From Nageia nagi (Eukaryota > Pinophyta), in NCBI GenBank assembly GCA_050084985.1, contig JBITNC010000001.1, forward strand, positions 172,298,001 to 172,362,000: a DNA stretch of 64,000 bases. The letters run 5' to 3'. This document shows, in pieces, positions 22,638 through 34,735 of the stretch. The position numbers and the translations under genes were made by a program. Under the pieces are notes generated by a model. That model worked only from the letters and a program-made list of their open reading frames with translations. It ran no database searches and was not told the origin of the DNA. The number at the start of each line of letters is the position of its first letter. Position 1 is the first letter of the stretch.

Positions 22638-23318
22638 TTGATAGATGCTACAACTTACAAGCAAGTAATTAGTAGTGTTTTGTATTTAACTATCTTTAGG
22701 CCATATATTGCCTTCATTATGAATTTGTTGGCTTGCTTTCTACAAAAGTTGTATGTTGAGCACCTCAATGCAATTAAGCAAATTTTGTGGTATGTTGTGG
22801 GCACTAAGGATCTTGCTCTCAAGTATTATAAGTTACCCTTGTTTGTTCTCTTAGGATTCTTAGATTCTAATTATGGAGGAGATAGAGATGACATAAAATC
22901 AACCTCTATTTATGTGTTTAGTATTGGTTTAGGTTCTATCTCTTGGGATTCCAAGAAGTAGCCTACTATTGCTCTCTCCACCACAGAGGTTGAATATCAT
23001 GCAATGTCACTTACAACCCAAGAAGCCATCTGGTTGAGGCATCTTCTAAAATAAGTTAGATATGATCAAGTTCATCCATATCAAATTTCTTTTGATAATA
23101 AATCAACTATTTCTTTGAAAAAGAATCTTATTTTTCTTTAGAGAATAAAGCATGTAGAACTCCAAGCCCACTTCATCAGAGAGAAGATTTTAGATGGTTT
23201 TCTACACTTGCAGTATTCTCCATTAGTCCTAAATTGTGTTGATTTATTCATCAAGTCCTTTCCTAAAGATCAATTTTATAAGCTTAGGGATTCTATTAGG
23301 TTGGTGAAGTTGCCTTAA
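22638..23318 (+). pseudogene. Copia B1 RNase H
   Basis: An open piece at 22638-22961 has Y-K-Q-V-I-S-S-V-L-Y-L-T, R-P-Y-I-A-F (family: R-P-D-I; here D is Y), L-R/W-Y-V-x-G-T-K and F-L-D-S-N-Y-G-G-D (family: D-S-D-W-A-G-D), then S-I-S-W-D-S-K-K. After a stop it continues T-E-V-E-Y-H-A-M-S, W-L-R-H-L-L and F-D-N-K-S-T-I-S-L to L-R-D-S-I-R-L-V-K at about 23286-23312. Function as for other copia RNase H; inactivated by stops. Confidence 0.88.
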
Positions 23319-24303
23319 ATAAGAGAGTAAAGGTTGAATTCTTTTTGAATTCAAGCATGTTGTATCTACTTCCTTTTTTTAATAATAAAGTTGATGAGCA
23401 CTTTATTTTTGGTTTGTATACATTTTTATACATTATTATTTTGGTGACTATAAGTATGGGCTTGGCATATTAACTAATGTATTATAGTGCACCATAAATA
23501 TAAGCACATTATATTAGGGATAAAATTTCTTTATGAAATAACTACAACTCTGTTCATTTAACTTTGTCTCTTGTTGTAGTCAAGTTATCCTTAAGGGGGA
23601 GTGAAGGTTGAATTCCTATGTTGAATACATGATTATAATGATAAATTCATCCCTAGGAGGATATTTTTCTATATAGTGTTGATATAAATGCACACCTTTG
23701 TGGTTAGTTCACTCTGTGTGAGGAACTCATGGTACATTTTTGGTTTCTATTATCACTATGTGAGGAATGAATATGTGTTTGTTGGCACTATTTGGTTATC
23801 CATATGCGAGTATTTGATATATGCATATGCTCTTTTAATTGGTTGATCAACACATATATCTAATATACAACAAATGACTATAAGTATTGGCTTAGCATCT
23901 TTGTGATGACTCATAGTGCATCATTGATTAGTTTATGGATGGTATTACTTAGTTCATTTATCTTACAATTGATATGAATATTTATATGATGCATCTAAAT
24001 GGTATTATTTATGAGCTTCTTGTAGCTTGAAAGTTTCATCTTGAAAATGCAAGTTACTTACTACAGCTCATGGAGGATCATATGTCAACTCAATGTTGAT
24101 CAACTATACTTATAGTGAAACTAGTTGTGGTTAATGATTGTATTGTAAATCATTTTATCAAATGATATTGTAATGAGTCTCAAACTAAGATCTTGATTAT
24201 TTCTTAATGATGTAAAAATTTCACATCTTGATTGTATCTATTTGGAGGATAACTCTCTCTCTTACTCTCTCTCTTCTTTCTCTATGCTCTATCCCAATAT
24301 TAC
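23319..24303 (+). other. Copia B1 3' non-coding region
   Basis: About 1 kb between the end of pol and the polypurine tract, unusually long for a copia. It contains a second purine tract (TTAAGGGGGAGTGAAGG, about 23591-23607), a single copy of the hairpin unit that is tandem in the relative at 62001-62320 (AGTTC/GAACT, 23706-23727), and a block near 24030-24190 that matches 62540-62690. No open frame matches a known protein; a short ENV-like gene can be excluded at this decay level only weakly. Confidence 0.65.
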
Positions 24304-24315
24304 ATTAAGAAGGAG
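24304..24315 (+). promoter_or_regulatory. Polypurine tract of copia B1
   Basis: ATTAAGAAGGAG directly before the LTR TG. Confidence 0.8.
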
Positions 24316-24787
24316 TGTTAGAATTTGTAATGTAATATTGTATAATATTTCTCTTTAATGTAAATTCACTTAATTCTTAAAGTATATTTAGATAAATTAA
24401 AGAATTAAGAGAATGAAAATAGAAAGAGTAATAAATTTAGAAAGAGGATTAAATATGGAAACACCTTTAACCTTACCCTCGCGTTAAAGGGAGGTTAAAG
24501 GGTGGGTTTCTTCTTATAAATAGAGAGGTACCTCTCCTCTCATTATAATGAAAAATAATTGTAAAGCTAGGATTAGGATTTGGAGAGAGGAGATATTCTA
24601 TAAGAGAGGTACTTGAGAATAACAAGATCTTAGTTAGTGGATATACTCCCAAGGAGAGAGGAACCACTTTATATCTTGTGTTAGTTGTGAGATTGGCTTG
24701 TGTTACTGTGTTAGGGTGTTGCTATTGTAAGTGGCTTCTTGAGATCTTGGTAAACTAGAGGTTATTTGAAAAGGATTAATTAGTTCA
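24316..24787 (+). repeat. 3' LTR of copia B1
   Basis: 472 bp from TGTTAGAATTTG to TTAGTTCA, followed by the AGAAT duplication. It carries the palindrome and TATA box described at 21059 and is clearly similar to the LTR at 62813-63282 through most of its length. Confidence 0.9.
24515..24523 (+). promoter_or_regulatory. TATA box in the copia B1 3' LTR
   Basis: TATAAATAG at the same place as in the 5' LTR. Confidence 0.7.
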
Positions 24788-24792
24788 AGAAT
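24788..24792. other. Right target-site duplication of copia B1 (AGAAT)
   Basis: Identical to 20866-20870. Confidence 0.85.
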
Positions 24793-27700
24793 AACTAACA
24801 TTCATCACTTCTTAGCATACATAAAACACTTCATGTGAGGTTCTTTTGTAGACAACACACCCATGAAGAAACCATACCTAGAACTATGTATGAATCTTCT
24901 TTAGGCATTGCCTTCTACATTTGCATTCTTACCAATATGGTATGCTCATTTGCTTTCAGTACATTATCACCCACAAAGGAGAGAGCTCACAACATATCTT
25001 ACTTTCACAATGCTAGACTATTTGGGAAATTATTATGTCCCTCATATCCTATGTGGTGATTACTGATACAAATTTACTATACTATTATATACTTATAAGT
25101 TGGAAGGAAGTGAATGCATACTTAATAGATAAAATGTATGTATAGTGGTATGTGGAATTTCATTCTAAAATAGAACTATGTTCATAATACAAAGGATTTA
25201 CATGCAAAATAAAATGCCATTTCATGCAATACAAAGGAGTTATGCATATATTACAAAGGTTTTGCATGCATAAAACATACCCACCAAATCATAGTACACT
25301 CATCCTCATATTTTGAGACCTATATTCTATGGGAGCCTTGAAATAAAAAGTATGAAGCAATATCTAACATGGAAGAGAGCTATAATAAAATATAATAATA
25401 ATCACAAAAATCATCAATCAATGCTATCTAGAACACATGAAATTGTGGGCAATCTCAAATCCATGAAATGATACTACCTCCTTCATATGAAACACCTACC
25501 TATAAAAGTTATATGAGGCTACATAAGGCACATGATATAATTTTATTAATATTATACTCCTTAGCTTTAATTATCATTATGACATAGCATGATATTCTAC
25601 ATAATCCTATCTCTTAAGTTGTTGCATTTGGACAAAACGGATAACTATGCATACATTGCTTAATATTTACACATCACCATTTTTTGAATAAGATAAACTC
25701 ATCAAGACTACACCTAAAAGGTGTATTGAAAAGTCTTCATGGACTTTTCCACTATGTTAATCCCTATAAATATTACAAATTTATAACATCAAAGGACTTA
25801 TGCTTCCAAGTCAACCATGAGCCACAAATATCATCATTATCTAAAGAGAAAGAAAACTATGAATTGAAACTATAAATAATAGAATACCTTTTCCTCCTAT
25901 GAAAAAGCAATCACTATAATACTCTCACCTCCCAAAAAGTTCATGAACAATAAGGTCATTGCTTTCTTAATTGTTGATTAACATGAGACCTTGACCTTTA
26001 AATGAAATACATGTAAAGAGGGCTGATATAACTATCATGAAATGTAGTTACCACTTATTATTATATAATTCATTCACTAAACATTTATGAATGTATGAGT
26101 ATGGAAATATATAATAAGTTTAAAATCATACCTAAATGCTATTTTACAATGCATCAAAATATCAAAATGTTGCATAAATATACAATATTCATGAATTCTA
26201 TTAGAAAAGATGATACACACAAAACCATGATCTAAAATAGAACTCTAATTATGTTTGAAGGTAAAATACCTTTGAATAGAGAGGGGAAGAAATACTACAA
26301 ATAGACAAGACACACAATACAGAACCATCACATCCAAGATATAAGCAATTGAAATTACCATCTACATATATACATGAGAAACATATACGTGATGTCCTAA
26401 ACAAGACATGAGATTTGGTTTAATCTATAAACATATTAAATCCATTATCTTTGAGCTAATAGAATGCAAGAAGGTGAAAATAACATCCTCCATTAAAGGA
26501 AAACAACATGAATTCATCACTTTCAATGTCTAGAATATATCTAAAGACTTAGAAACTATGATACATAGAACAATAAAAATGGCTAAAACTATAGATGAAA
26601 CTCCCATAAAACATGAATTCTAAATAGAAAAGTGACCCAAAAAGGAAGGCGATGCTATGGTGGAATAATACTATGGAAGGGAATTCAACTCACTATCCAA
26701 ATGATTTATAGTAGAGGCAAAAAACTTCCTTATATAACTAATAACCAACACCTTCTAGAATTCCAAACCAATTAATTCCCAATTGAAATCCAGATCCAAT
26801 CTCTTAAAGGATTTCATTCTTAGTAGGTTCTCTAATCAAAATACTTGGCTTCTCCAAGAAGCATCTTTTTGCCATTGGTGCACCCAAATTTCATGATATC
26901 TAATATTTTGTAATTTAAAATTACTTTTTATTTCCTAGTCTAATAATTTTCCTTTACATAAATAATTAATCCTTATAAAGTAATGAAATTATTTTATTTT
27001 CATTTACTATCTAATTAACTTTATTAGTCAAAATAACCTTAGGTAAATTATAATGAATTCTCATTTAATCGATTTATTTACACTAAGTTAATTAAATATC
27101 ATAAAATTTTATCATTTTTAAGATAATTAAGATATTAATTAATTCTATTAATTAATTAATTAATTAAATTTTCCTAATCTATACCACTATATAAAATATT
27201 AAGGCTAAGTAATAAATAATTATTCAAATAATAATTACTTTCCTTTGATTAAGGTTTTCAACCTTTGCTATCTAGTCATATTATACTTAGATATAAATCG
27301 AATAATTATGACTAAATCTTTAGTTAATATTTCTAAACACATGTTTAATTATGATATTAGTATCTAATTTAATAAATATAATTTATTAAATCAAATACCT
27401 TCAAATCTATTTTTATGCCTTCATTTTTGTAGGTATACTAAATAAGTAAATTTCACACAAGGAAGAGGTAAACAAATACCATCAATCATCCTATGGATCA
27501 AGAATCCAAACCATGGATTCCAAGTTGTTACTCCATAAAATTCCAAAATTCTAAGTAAAATCAACAATAACTACTTTCATAATTTTTTTCCAAGCATTAA
27601 CAAAATCTATTATTAAGAGATACAAATGAAACTAGATCACCTTGTTAATCTAATGCAATTGTTAACCAACAATTCTAGCTAGGACTAACAAGACCAAAGT

Positions 27701-29770
27701 CTAATAGATCAGGCCATGACACTAGAATCCTAGTTAGTTATATGCCCAATACAAAATTACCAAGGAGGAATCATAATATTTTTAACCAATGAAAACATAT
27801 TTTTCAACATAGAAATATTAAACTCTATTATCATTATTTAACCCACGAGACCCTATTTTATCTTCCAACAACATTCTAACATTTTTGTAAATGGGTGAAT
27901 ATAGAAACACCCATGACTATTATTATTACTATTTATGATTTTTTTGAACACCCAATAATAATTTGAATTTTAGAAGATTCACTACATTTGGGATATTTAT
28001 CAACACTATACAAAGACTTTAAAATAAACTCTAATATGTTTCCTAGTAGCATTTCAATTTTATTTATGAATGGGTGAAATTTGAAATACCCATAACATTT
28101 TTTACCTAGTATACAATTCAACACATTGAAAATCCTCAACAATTATAACATCTAGTAAAAAATCCTAACTACATTCTACAATTCATCCTCATGTTTTCTT
28201 ATCATTCTTAATAATTTCACTTTATGGTAGTAACATATATAACCAAAAATTTATTAGCATAACATTTACCACTTAAGGGTATGTGAAATATCCATACATA
28301 TGGAAATCATAATTAAATATTATGCAAAAAATAGTGTTATCACTTATGAAAACCTTAAATTCACATTCCAAGGATAAACCCTCTTGATATGCATTTTAAA
28401 AATAATGAAACTATGATTTAAACCTTACAAATTCAATTTTTTTCCAATAAAATCATTACCCAAGAGGTGAAAAAGAAGAATTAATTGAAAGATTACTACA
28501 ATGGAAAATTTAATAGTCCAAGTTTCATTCACAACCTCCTCATGTTGATCTTCTACTCTTTCTTTCTCAAACTCTAGGTAGAACCCCTATTTATGGAATT
28601 TTCAACCACTCTTATCTTTGCAATTTTTTTAAAGATTTAACTCTATAACCCTTTGGTTCCTTTTCATCAAATAAATAAAGGCGACCATATATTCATGATA
28701 GATTGTTTCTTTTTCAAAAACCCTTTAAGCTAAGATAAATACCCATAAAATATCATGATGGATGTGGTACTTTTCTCAATTTTCCCTTCCTATCCATGAG
28801 CTAGGGTTTTCATCATGATAGGAGAAATATAGCAATCTCTTTGCAAATTTTTCCCTAAAACCAAACCTACACATGATGACCCTTCATTATTTATCCTATC
28901 CCCTAAATAATTTTGGAAATTCATTTTTAATCTAAGGATACATGAACTCATTTGGACCATTCAATCTATGAAATGGAAAGTGTACAAGCTCCATTCAACC
29001 CTATTTCCATAGCCTTTCCAATTCCACCAAGTTGGTTATTTTAATTTCCACATTCATCAAATCCCCTAGTGCCTATTAAGATTTGTTCCCCATTCACCAT
29101 GATAGTAATAGGATTTATGGATTTGTTAGTTTTTTGGTATTTAGGTTTAGTAATTAAATCTTTAGGTTTGGTCATGTATTTTTAGAAAATAGCTTTACAT
29201 TTTATTACTAGTATTTAAATAATGAAATCAAGAGTTTTTAATCACCATAGTGATTTAGCTTAGGTATTCTCAAGGTAATGCTTAGGTTTAATTAATGTCT
29301 AAAAAATATAGTCTTAAGTTCCATTAGGACTTAGGCTCTTAGACTTTTAGAATTAGGACTAAGTCTCAAGTCTAGGCTTAATATTAGTATACTAATAATC
29401 TTCTCCTATTGTGTTTTTCAAGTTAATGTGTTTATATGATGAAGATATTTATAATAAGTATAATACTCCATTGCAACCCCCTTATGATTAAATACAACCC
29501 CTCAAGTGCCTAAGTATAGTTTGCCAATGAGATGTATTCCAAGAACAAATATAGTCTACTCATGATTTGAATGAAACCTATCAAATGCAATGTGTTCCAA
29601 GATATAATTCAATCATGCAACTTTTCTCAAGAATAACTATAAATTCTTGAGTGCAACTATTTATGTATTGAATGTATCTATCTAGTTTTATATGTAATTT
29701 TCTCAACACCATTTGTTCATATTGAATGCAACCTATGACTTGAAACCAATTCAAAATTGAATGGAATCAA
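24793..29770. other. AT-rich non-coding stretch
   Basis: Five kilobases without a recognisable gene or element. The longest open frames (24835-25059, 25684-25875, 27933-28142) show no family motif and are probably chance. There is a short TTAA microsatellite at about 27148-27167 and two hairpin-forming copies of ATGGGTGAA (27892 and 28072) within a loose repeat of about 180 bp. Confidence 0.55.
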
Positions 29771-29804
29771 TGTTACATTATATTATTGATTGAATAAAAT
29801 AAAG

Positions 29805-30005
29805 TGAAGGATATCTAATTGGGTTGTGAATGTATTCAAAACTTATATATATTATGAATGTATTCAAAACATATAATATATTATATATTGTGTTCAAAAC
29901 GTATGGTTTGCTATCATTATTTTATTTTATAAAATTATTATCTTTATTTTTTGATGTATTATTACTTCTCTAATATTATTTTTTATTTTTATTTTTGCAC
30001 CTTCA
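29805..30005 (+). repeat. 201-bp LTR-like repeat, copy 1
   Basis: TGAAGGATATC to GCACCTTCA, with the primer-site match two bases downstream. Confidence 0.65.
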
Positions 30006-30007
30006 AT

Positions 30008-30019
30008 TGGTATAAGAGC
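30008..30019 (+). promoter_or_regulatory. tRNA-Met primer-site match, copy 1
   Basis: TGGTATAAGAGC against TGGTATCAGAGC for plant initiator tRNA-Met. About 45 bases downstream is AACAAG followed by GTAAGA, a consensus splice donor, so the leader may carry an intron. Confidence 0.65.
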
Positions 30020-31185
30020 CTATGGTTGGCTAAGAGAAGAAAAAATCCAAGAACAAGAGTAACAAGGTAAGATAAATCCCAAATTTATTCTCCTTTGATT
30101 TCTATAGTTTTTGTAATGAATTATGTATTTTAATATAAAATAAATTTCTTTTATTTGTTGAAATAAATGCATAGGACTCCCTTTTCTTTTTTTTGAGAGA
30201 TCTCTATTTTATTTACAAAAGATCCCTATTTTTTTAATATAGGGTTATTTATTTTTAGTTTAAATAATTTTACTATTTAAATTTGATGTTATATATATAT
30301 ATACATACATATATACATATTTTATATACATAGATTTCAAATAGGTATGTGACATATTTTTTCACCTATAGCGAGTCTATAAATATAACAAAAGGATTAT
30401 TATGTCTTGTTGACATATACATTTTTCATATTCTTTACACTTAAGATCCTCTTTGACTAATGACATGTAGGAAGAGATAGGCTAAGTGTAAATACCCTTA
30501 TCATATTGATGTGTACTTTATTTGTCAAACATTTGTATCTTTGATCCTCTATCATACATAACATATGTGAAAAGATAGGTTGAATGCGAGTAAACTTGTG
30601 TATAGACATCCTTGGGCCTTAAGCATTCGAGGTCTTCTTTTATAAAAATTATATAGAAATTGGTGTCTATAGTATAAATTACATTGGCATATTAACTTTT
30701 CATATTTGAGGTATCGTTTTACACGTGGAAAATATTAAGTACATCATGAAATGTAAATTGTCATTATATATTAGTGATTTTTTATCATGATGAGAATAAA
30801 TATGTAGTTACACATGTAATTCTTTTCCTTTGAAGATCATTCTTTGAACAATATGAAGGTAAAGAATATGGGAATTTATGAATGACTCCTTCTTTTTCAT
30901 ATGGGTCCATGAGGAATGTGCAAATGAGCATGTATGTATGAATGTTTTTTTTTATCTAGTATCAATAGTTAGATATACCATGAAAAATTATATTTTGAGG
31001 TATGTCTAAAGAAATGTCTCATTTATACAAAGAGGTGCATTACCTTTCTAAGGAATTATGATACATTTTATAAATTAAAATAAAAATACTAATAAATTAT
31101 TGATTTTTCAAACTTAATAGAATTAACTTCTAATAGATAATAATTCTAAATTTTCTAAACTGATTCTTAGTTCCTCTAAAATTTT

Positions 31186-31189
<4 letters not shown>

Positions 31190-31262
<73 letters not shown>
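31190..31262. repeat. (TA)n microsatellite
   Basis: About 36 TA steps with one interruption at 31241-31243. The corresponding place in the noisy copy (about 50525-50560) is collapsed and irregular. Confidence 0.95.
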
Positions 31263-33976
31263 CATGAACTAAAAAAACTTATGTAAATCACATAGAGAAA
31301 AAATGCTTTAGGTACGAATATAATGATAAACCTCTTAGCTATAAGATATGTCAAATTGTTAATAAGAGACTTATATAAGAATGCATGAATCAAAGGAGAA
31401 GAATTTTTTTCTCAAATTATAACGTACAACTTTTCAAGTATCAACTCATTTTGTATAATATTTCACCTAGCTCACTCATATCAAATGCATTCATAATTAT
31501 GATTTTAAATTTGTATAAGAAGTTAGTAGAACTTATTATTTAGATATTACATCCAATATATAGATGAAATGATGATCAATTTCATACTTATGTTTTTTTG
31601 TTCCTATGGATAATCCATATATAGAAAGTTGAATAAGTTTTATTCATCTTCTTCATAGCTTTTACATAGTATGATGTTCTGTTGAGAAGTCCTTGGGTCT
31701 TATTTTTCTTTATTACTGGATTACAACCTTTTCAATCTTTTTAAGTGGCATCTTGTAGGATATTGCTTTCAATAGTTCTTATTTGACTTTTTATTTGAAC
31801 CCTCAACTTTATTTCTTCTTCTTTCCTTTATTTGAAAAAGAAACCATCAGATCTTTCCTTTTATATTCATGGATATTAATGTTATAAGTGATATTTTACT
31901 CCAACATTTTTTAGGCTTCACATATTATGGATTAAGTGGTTTAATATTACTTCAGTTATATGAATAACCCATTGAAACTTTATATAAATTATTTACGTAC
32001 ATGATATCATGCTAGCTCATGTTCTCTCTACATATAATGGATTTCTTATACTATATCACCTAATTTAAATCTACCTTCTCAAGGACGTATGAATGCTTAA
32101 TTACCCTCTGGTAGAATTTGTTTGGTACAATTGACCAAGCTCTCTTGGGTGATGAGCAATTTCACACAATGCTTCTAGACAAGTCTACGATCAATTTCTT
32201 CGTCATTATCTAATTTGCTAATATTGCATGGAGGGTAATGTATCTTTTTGATGTATACTTCATTTTCAAGTTATTCAGATCTAATATTCTTTTTAACTCA
32301 TTATATACATGAAGAAATATGATAGGTAGAAATATTCTTATCCTCTTGATTCATACGTTATTTAAAAGTTATATATACCTAGGATATTCTCTTTCTAAAT
32401 AGAATATAAAAAATGATAGGTTAAACAAGAATAGTCTTAGAGTATGAAATTCCTTGGGATTTTTGTATTTGAATTATGATTATGGATTAGGTAAATACGT
32501 CATAGGAAAAAAAATCAATAAGCATGATACACAATTATTCATATTTAATTAGATGGAAGGATAATGGTTATGACACTAATAAAAAATACTAATATTCTAT
32601 TATATTTCATTTTAGTTTCTAAATAAGGTTGCTTCTAGTGGGATTAATATAGATGTTAAGAAGCTATTGCTATATATGCCCTATACATAATATAGTGCAT
32701 ATCGTATTGCCTATGTCCTATATAAAATAGATAAATATATTTGGTACATAATACTACAACAAAGTAGATACGACCTATGAATTTAAATTTCAAGAAAGCA
32801 TATCAAGCAATTAATAATGCATATTTTTCTAGAATTGATTTTCATTTGACCATAATATATAATAATATATACAAAAATTTATAATTAAATTAGGCCAAAC
32901 CAATAACATTATTTAAATAAAATCTCTAGTAACTATCCACTTTGAACTTGAAACAATTTTGAATTTTTTATATGTGTATAAACTTGGATAATTTTATAAT
33001 CCTTAATATGATTGCAAATTTTTTTCTTGTAGAAGCAAATTGATTATATAAAGGTGGATATTTTAAGAATAAAAAATAATTCATTATTTATAATTTTTTA
33101 TTTTTTTAGATTGAAGTAGTCTTGCCATTAGGCATAAACCTTTTCATGTCTTCTTTTAATTTCAAGCATTAAATCCTTATAAAATATCCTTATTGTATTG
33201 AATGAATATTGAGCTATCATAGGGTGTACCTTTAAGTTTTCTTTCATTTTCTCCATTATTGTATCACAATTTTGATTGTATTGCCATTATTTGTAATATC
33301 TTTATTTCAAGTAATATAGTTCATATATTCACCTCTATTATTGGTGTTGATTTGATGAAAGATAGTTCTATTTACTTTCTTCATCTCTTGAATATTGATT
33401 TAGTTTGAGTTTACATTATAAACCTCAATATTTAGTATTAAGTATTTACATTATATATTACATATTTAATATTGATACTTTAGGATATATTAAATAAGAG
33501 TGTAGAATAATAAAGTATACATACTTATGTTATTATATGTTGAATAATATATTATTTATTATTAAATACTATATTAGCTACATTATTGCACCTATTTTGA
33601 ATTGAGTAAAACTAGGTGAGTTAGCTTTGAAATCCTTGTTGATGGTAATGCGATAGGCCTGCATATGGCTATGTGTGGCATACCTATGGTGGCTTTTGGA
33701 ATATGTGTGGTGGTACATAGCATGAAAAATGGCCTATTATTATAGTGGTGAAACTGTTAACTTAGAGTTCATGATACACTCATCTCATGCTCTCTAAGTA
33801 GTAGTTATAATAATGTAGGAGAAATTTCAAATTAAGTTATATTGGAAAATAATCCATTTTTCTCTTCATATAGATTACATAATTATTAAGAAAAATATTA
33901 TAATATTGGTTCTTTGTGAGTTGACCAATAGATATTTCCTTACATTACATTATATTATTGATTGAATGAAATAAAG

Positions 33977-34177
33977 TGAAGGATATCTAATTGGGTTGTG
34001 AATGTATTCAAAACTTATATATATTATGAATGCATTCAAAACATATAATATATTATATATTGTGTTCAAAACGTATGGTTTGCTATCATTATTTTATTTT
34101 ATAAAATTATTATCTTTATTTTTTGATGTATTATTACTTCTATAATATTATTTTTTATTTTTATTTTTGCACCTTCA
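33977..34177 (+). repeat. 201-bp LTR-like repeat, copy 2
   Basis: Nearly identical to 29805-30005, with the same terminal TGAAGG/CCTTCA. Confidence 0.65.
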
Positions 34178-34179
34178 AT

Positions 34180-34191
34180 TGGTATAAGAGC
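34180..34191 (+). promoter_or_regulatory. tRNA-Met primer-site match, copy 2
   Basis: TGGTATAAGAGC two bases after the repeat, as in copy 1. Confidence 0.6.
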
Positions 34192-34514
34192 CTATGGTTG
34201 GCTAAGAGAAGAAAAAATCCAAGAACAAGAGTAACAAGGTAAGATAAATCCCAAATTTATTCTCCTTTGATTTCTATAGTTTTTGTAATGAATTATGTAT
34301 TTTAATATAAAAGAAATTTCTTTTATTTGTTGAAATAAATGCATAGGACTCCGTTTTCTTTTTTTTGAGAGATCTCTATTTTATTTACAAAAGATCCCTA
34401 TTTTTTTAATATAGGGTTATTTGTTTTTAGTTTAAATAATTTTACTATTTAAATTTGATGTTATATATATATACATACATATATACATATTTTATATACA
34501 AAATTTTTAAATGT

Positions 34515-34735
34515 TATCTATTTTTTTATTAAGAAATATGTACATCATGTAGGAACGTAGCCCTAGAGGTCTATTCCTTACACAACTTAGGTCACATAGG
34601 GGTATAACCTAGGTGGGGGCATACACCATAACAATAAGGGAAGTGAAACCAGATCACTCAACTTCCCATAGGGAGAGTCATTTGAAGTTCACCTTAAAGT
34701 GTAGAAATAATCTTATACACCACTAAGTTATAAGA
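34515..34735 (-). mobile_element. Possible tRNA-derived SINE, minus strand
   Basis: On the minus strand TAACTTAGTGG (34720-34730) resembles a polymerase III A box (TRGCNNAGTGG), and about 30 bases further AACTTCAAATGAC (34677-34689) resembles a B box (GGTTCGANNCC). A body with CCCACCTAGGTTATACCCC and an A-rich tail (AATAAAAAAATAG) follow. The spacing fits a tRNA-derived SINE. The boxes are diverged and I see no target duplication, so this is tentative. A noisy copy lies near 53740-53950. Confidence 0.35.

Larger units (their letters stand above)
20871..24787 (+). mobile_element. Ty1/copia element B1, internally deleted
   Basis: Flanked by AGAAT duplications. The 3' LTR is complete (24316-24787, TG to CA); the 5' LTR (from 20871) stops at about 21251 and is joined directly to the middle of integrase. 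The end of the 5' LTR, primer site, gag, protease and the first half of integrase are therefore gone. RT and RNase H follow with frameshifts and stops, then about 1 kb of non-coding 3' sequence and the polypurine tract. The same family occurs at the right end of the window (61635-63282) and, error-laden, at about 43690-48677. It cannot move on its own: no primer site remains. Confidence 0.93.
29771..34500 (+). mobile_element. Non-coding LTR-like structure (possible non-autonomous retrotransposon)
   Basis: Two nearly identical direct repeats, 29771-30330 and 33943-34500, flank 3.6 kb with no coding frame. Inside each is a 201-bp segment with inverted ends TGAAGG/CCTTCA, followed after two bases by TGGTATAAGAGC, one change from the initiator-Met primer site. 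That is the order LTR, primer site, leader. Because the primer site and 320 bp of leader are present after both copies, the second cannot be a plain 3' LTR: either this is a tandem LTR-internal-LTR-internal arrangement or the duplication comes from assembly around the nearby gap. Non-coding internal sequence fits a LARD-type element. Two further noisy copies of the LTR lie at 38212-38411 and 53110-53329. Confidence 0.55.

Noticed and set aside
24835-25059. A 74-codon plus-strand open frame with histidine and cysteine residues
   Set aside because: No family motif, no neighbouring coding context, and a length expected by chance in this composition.
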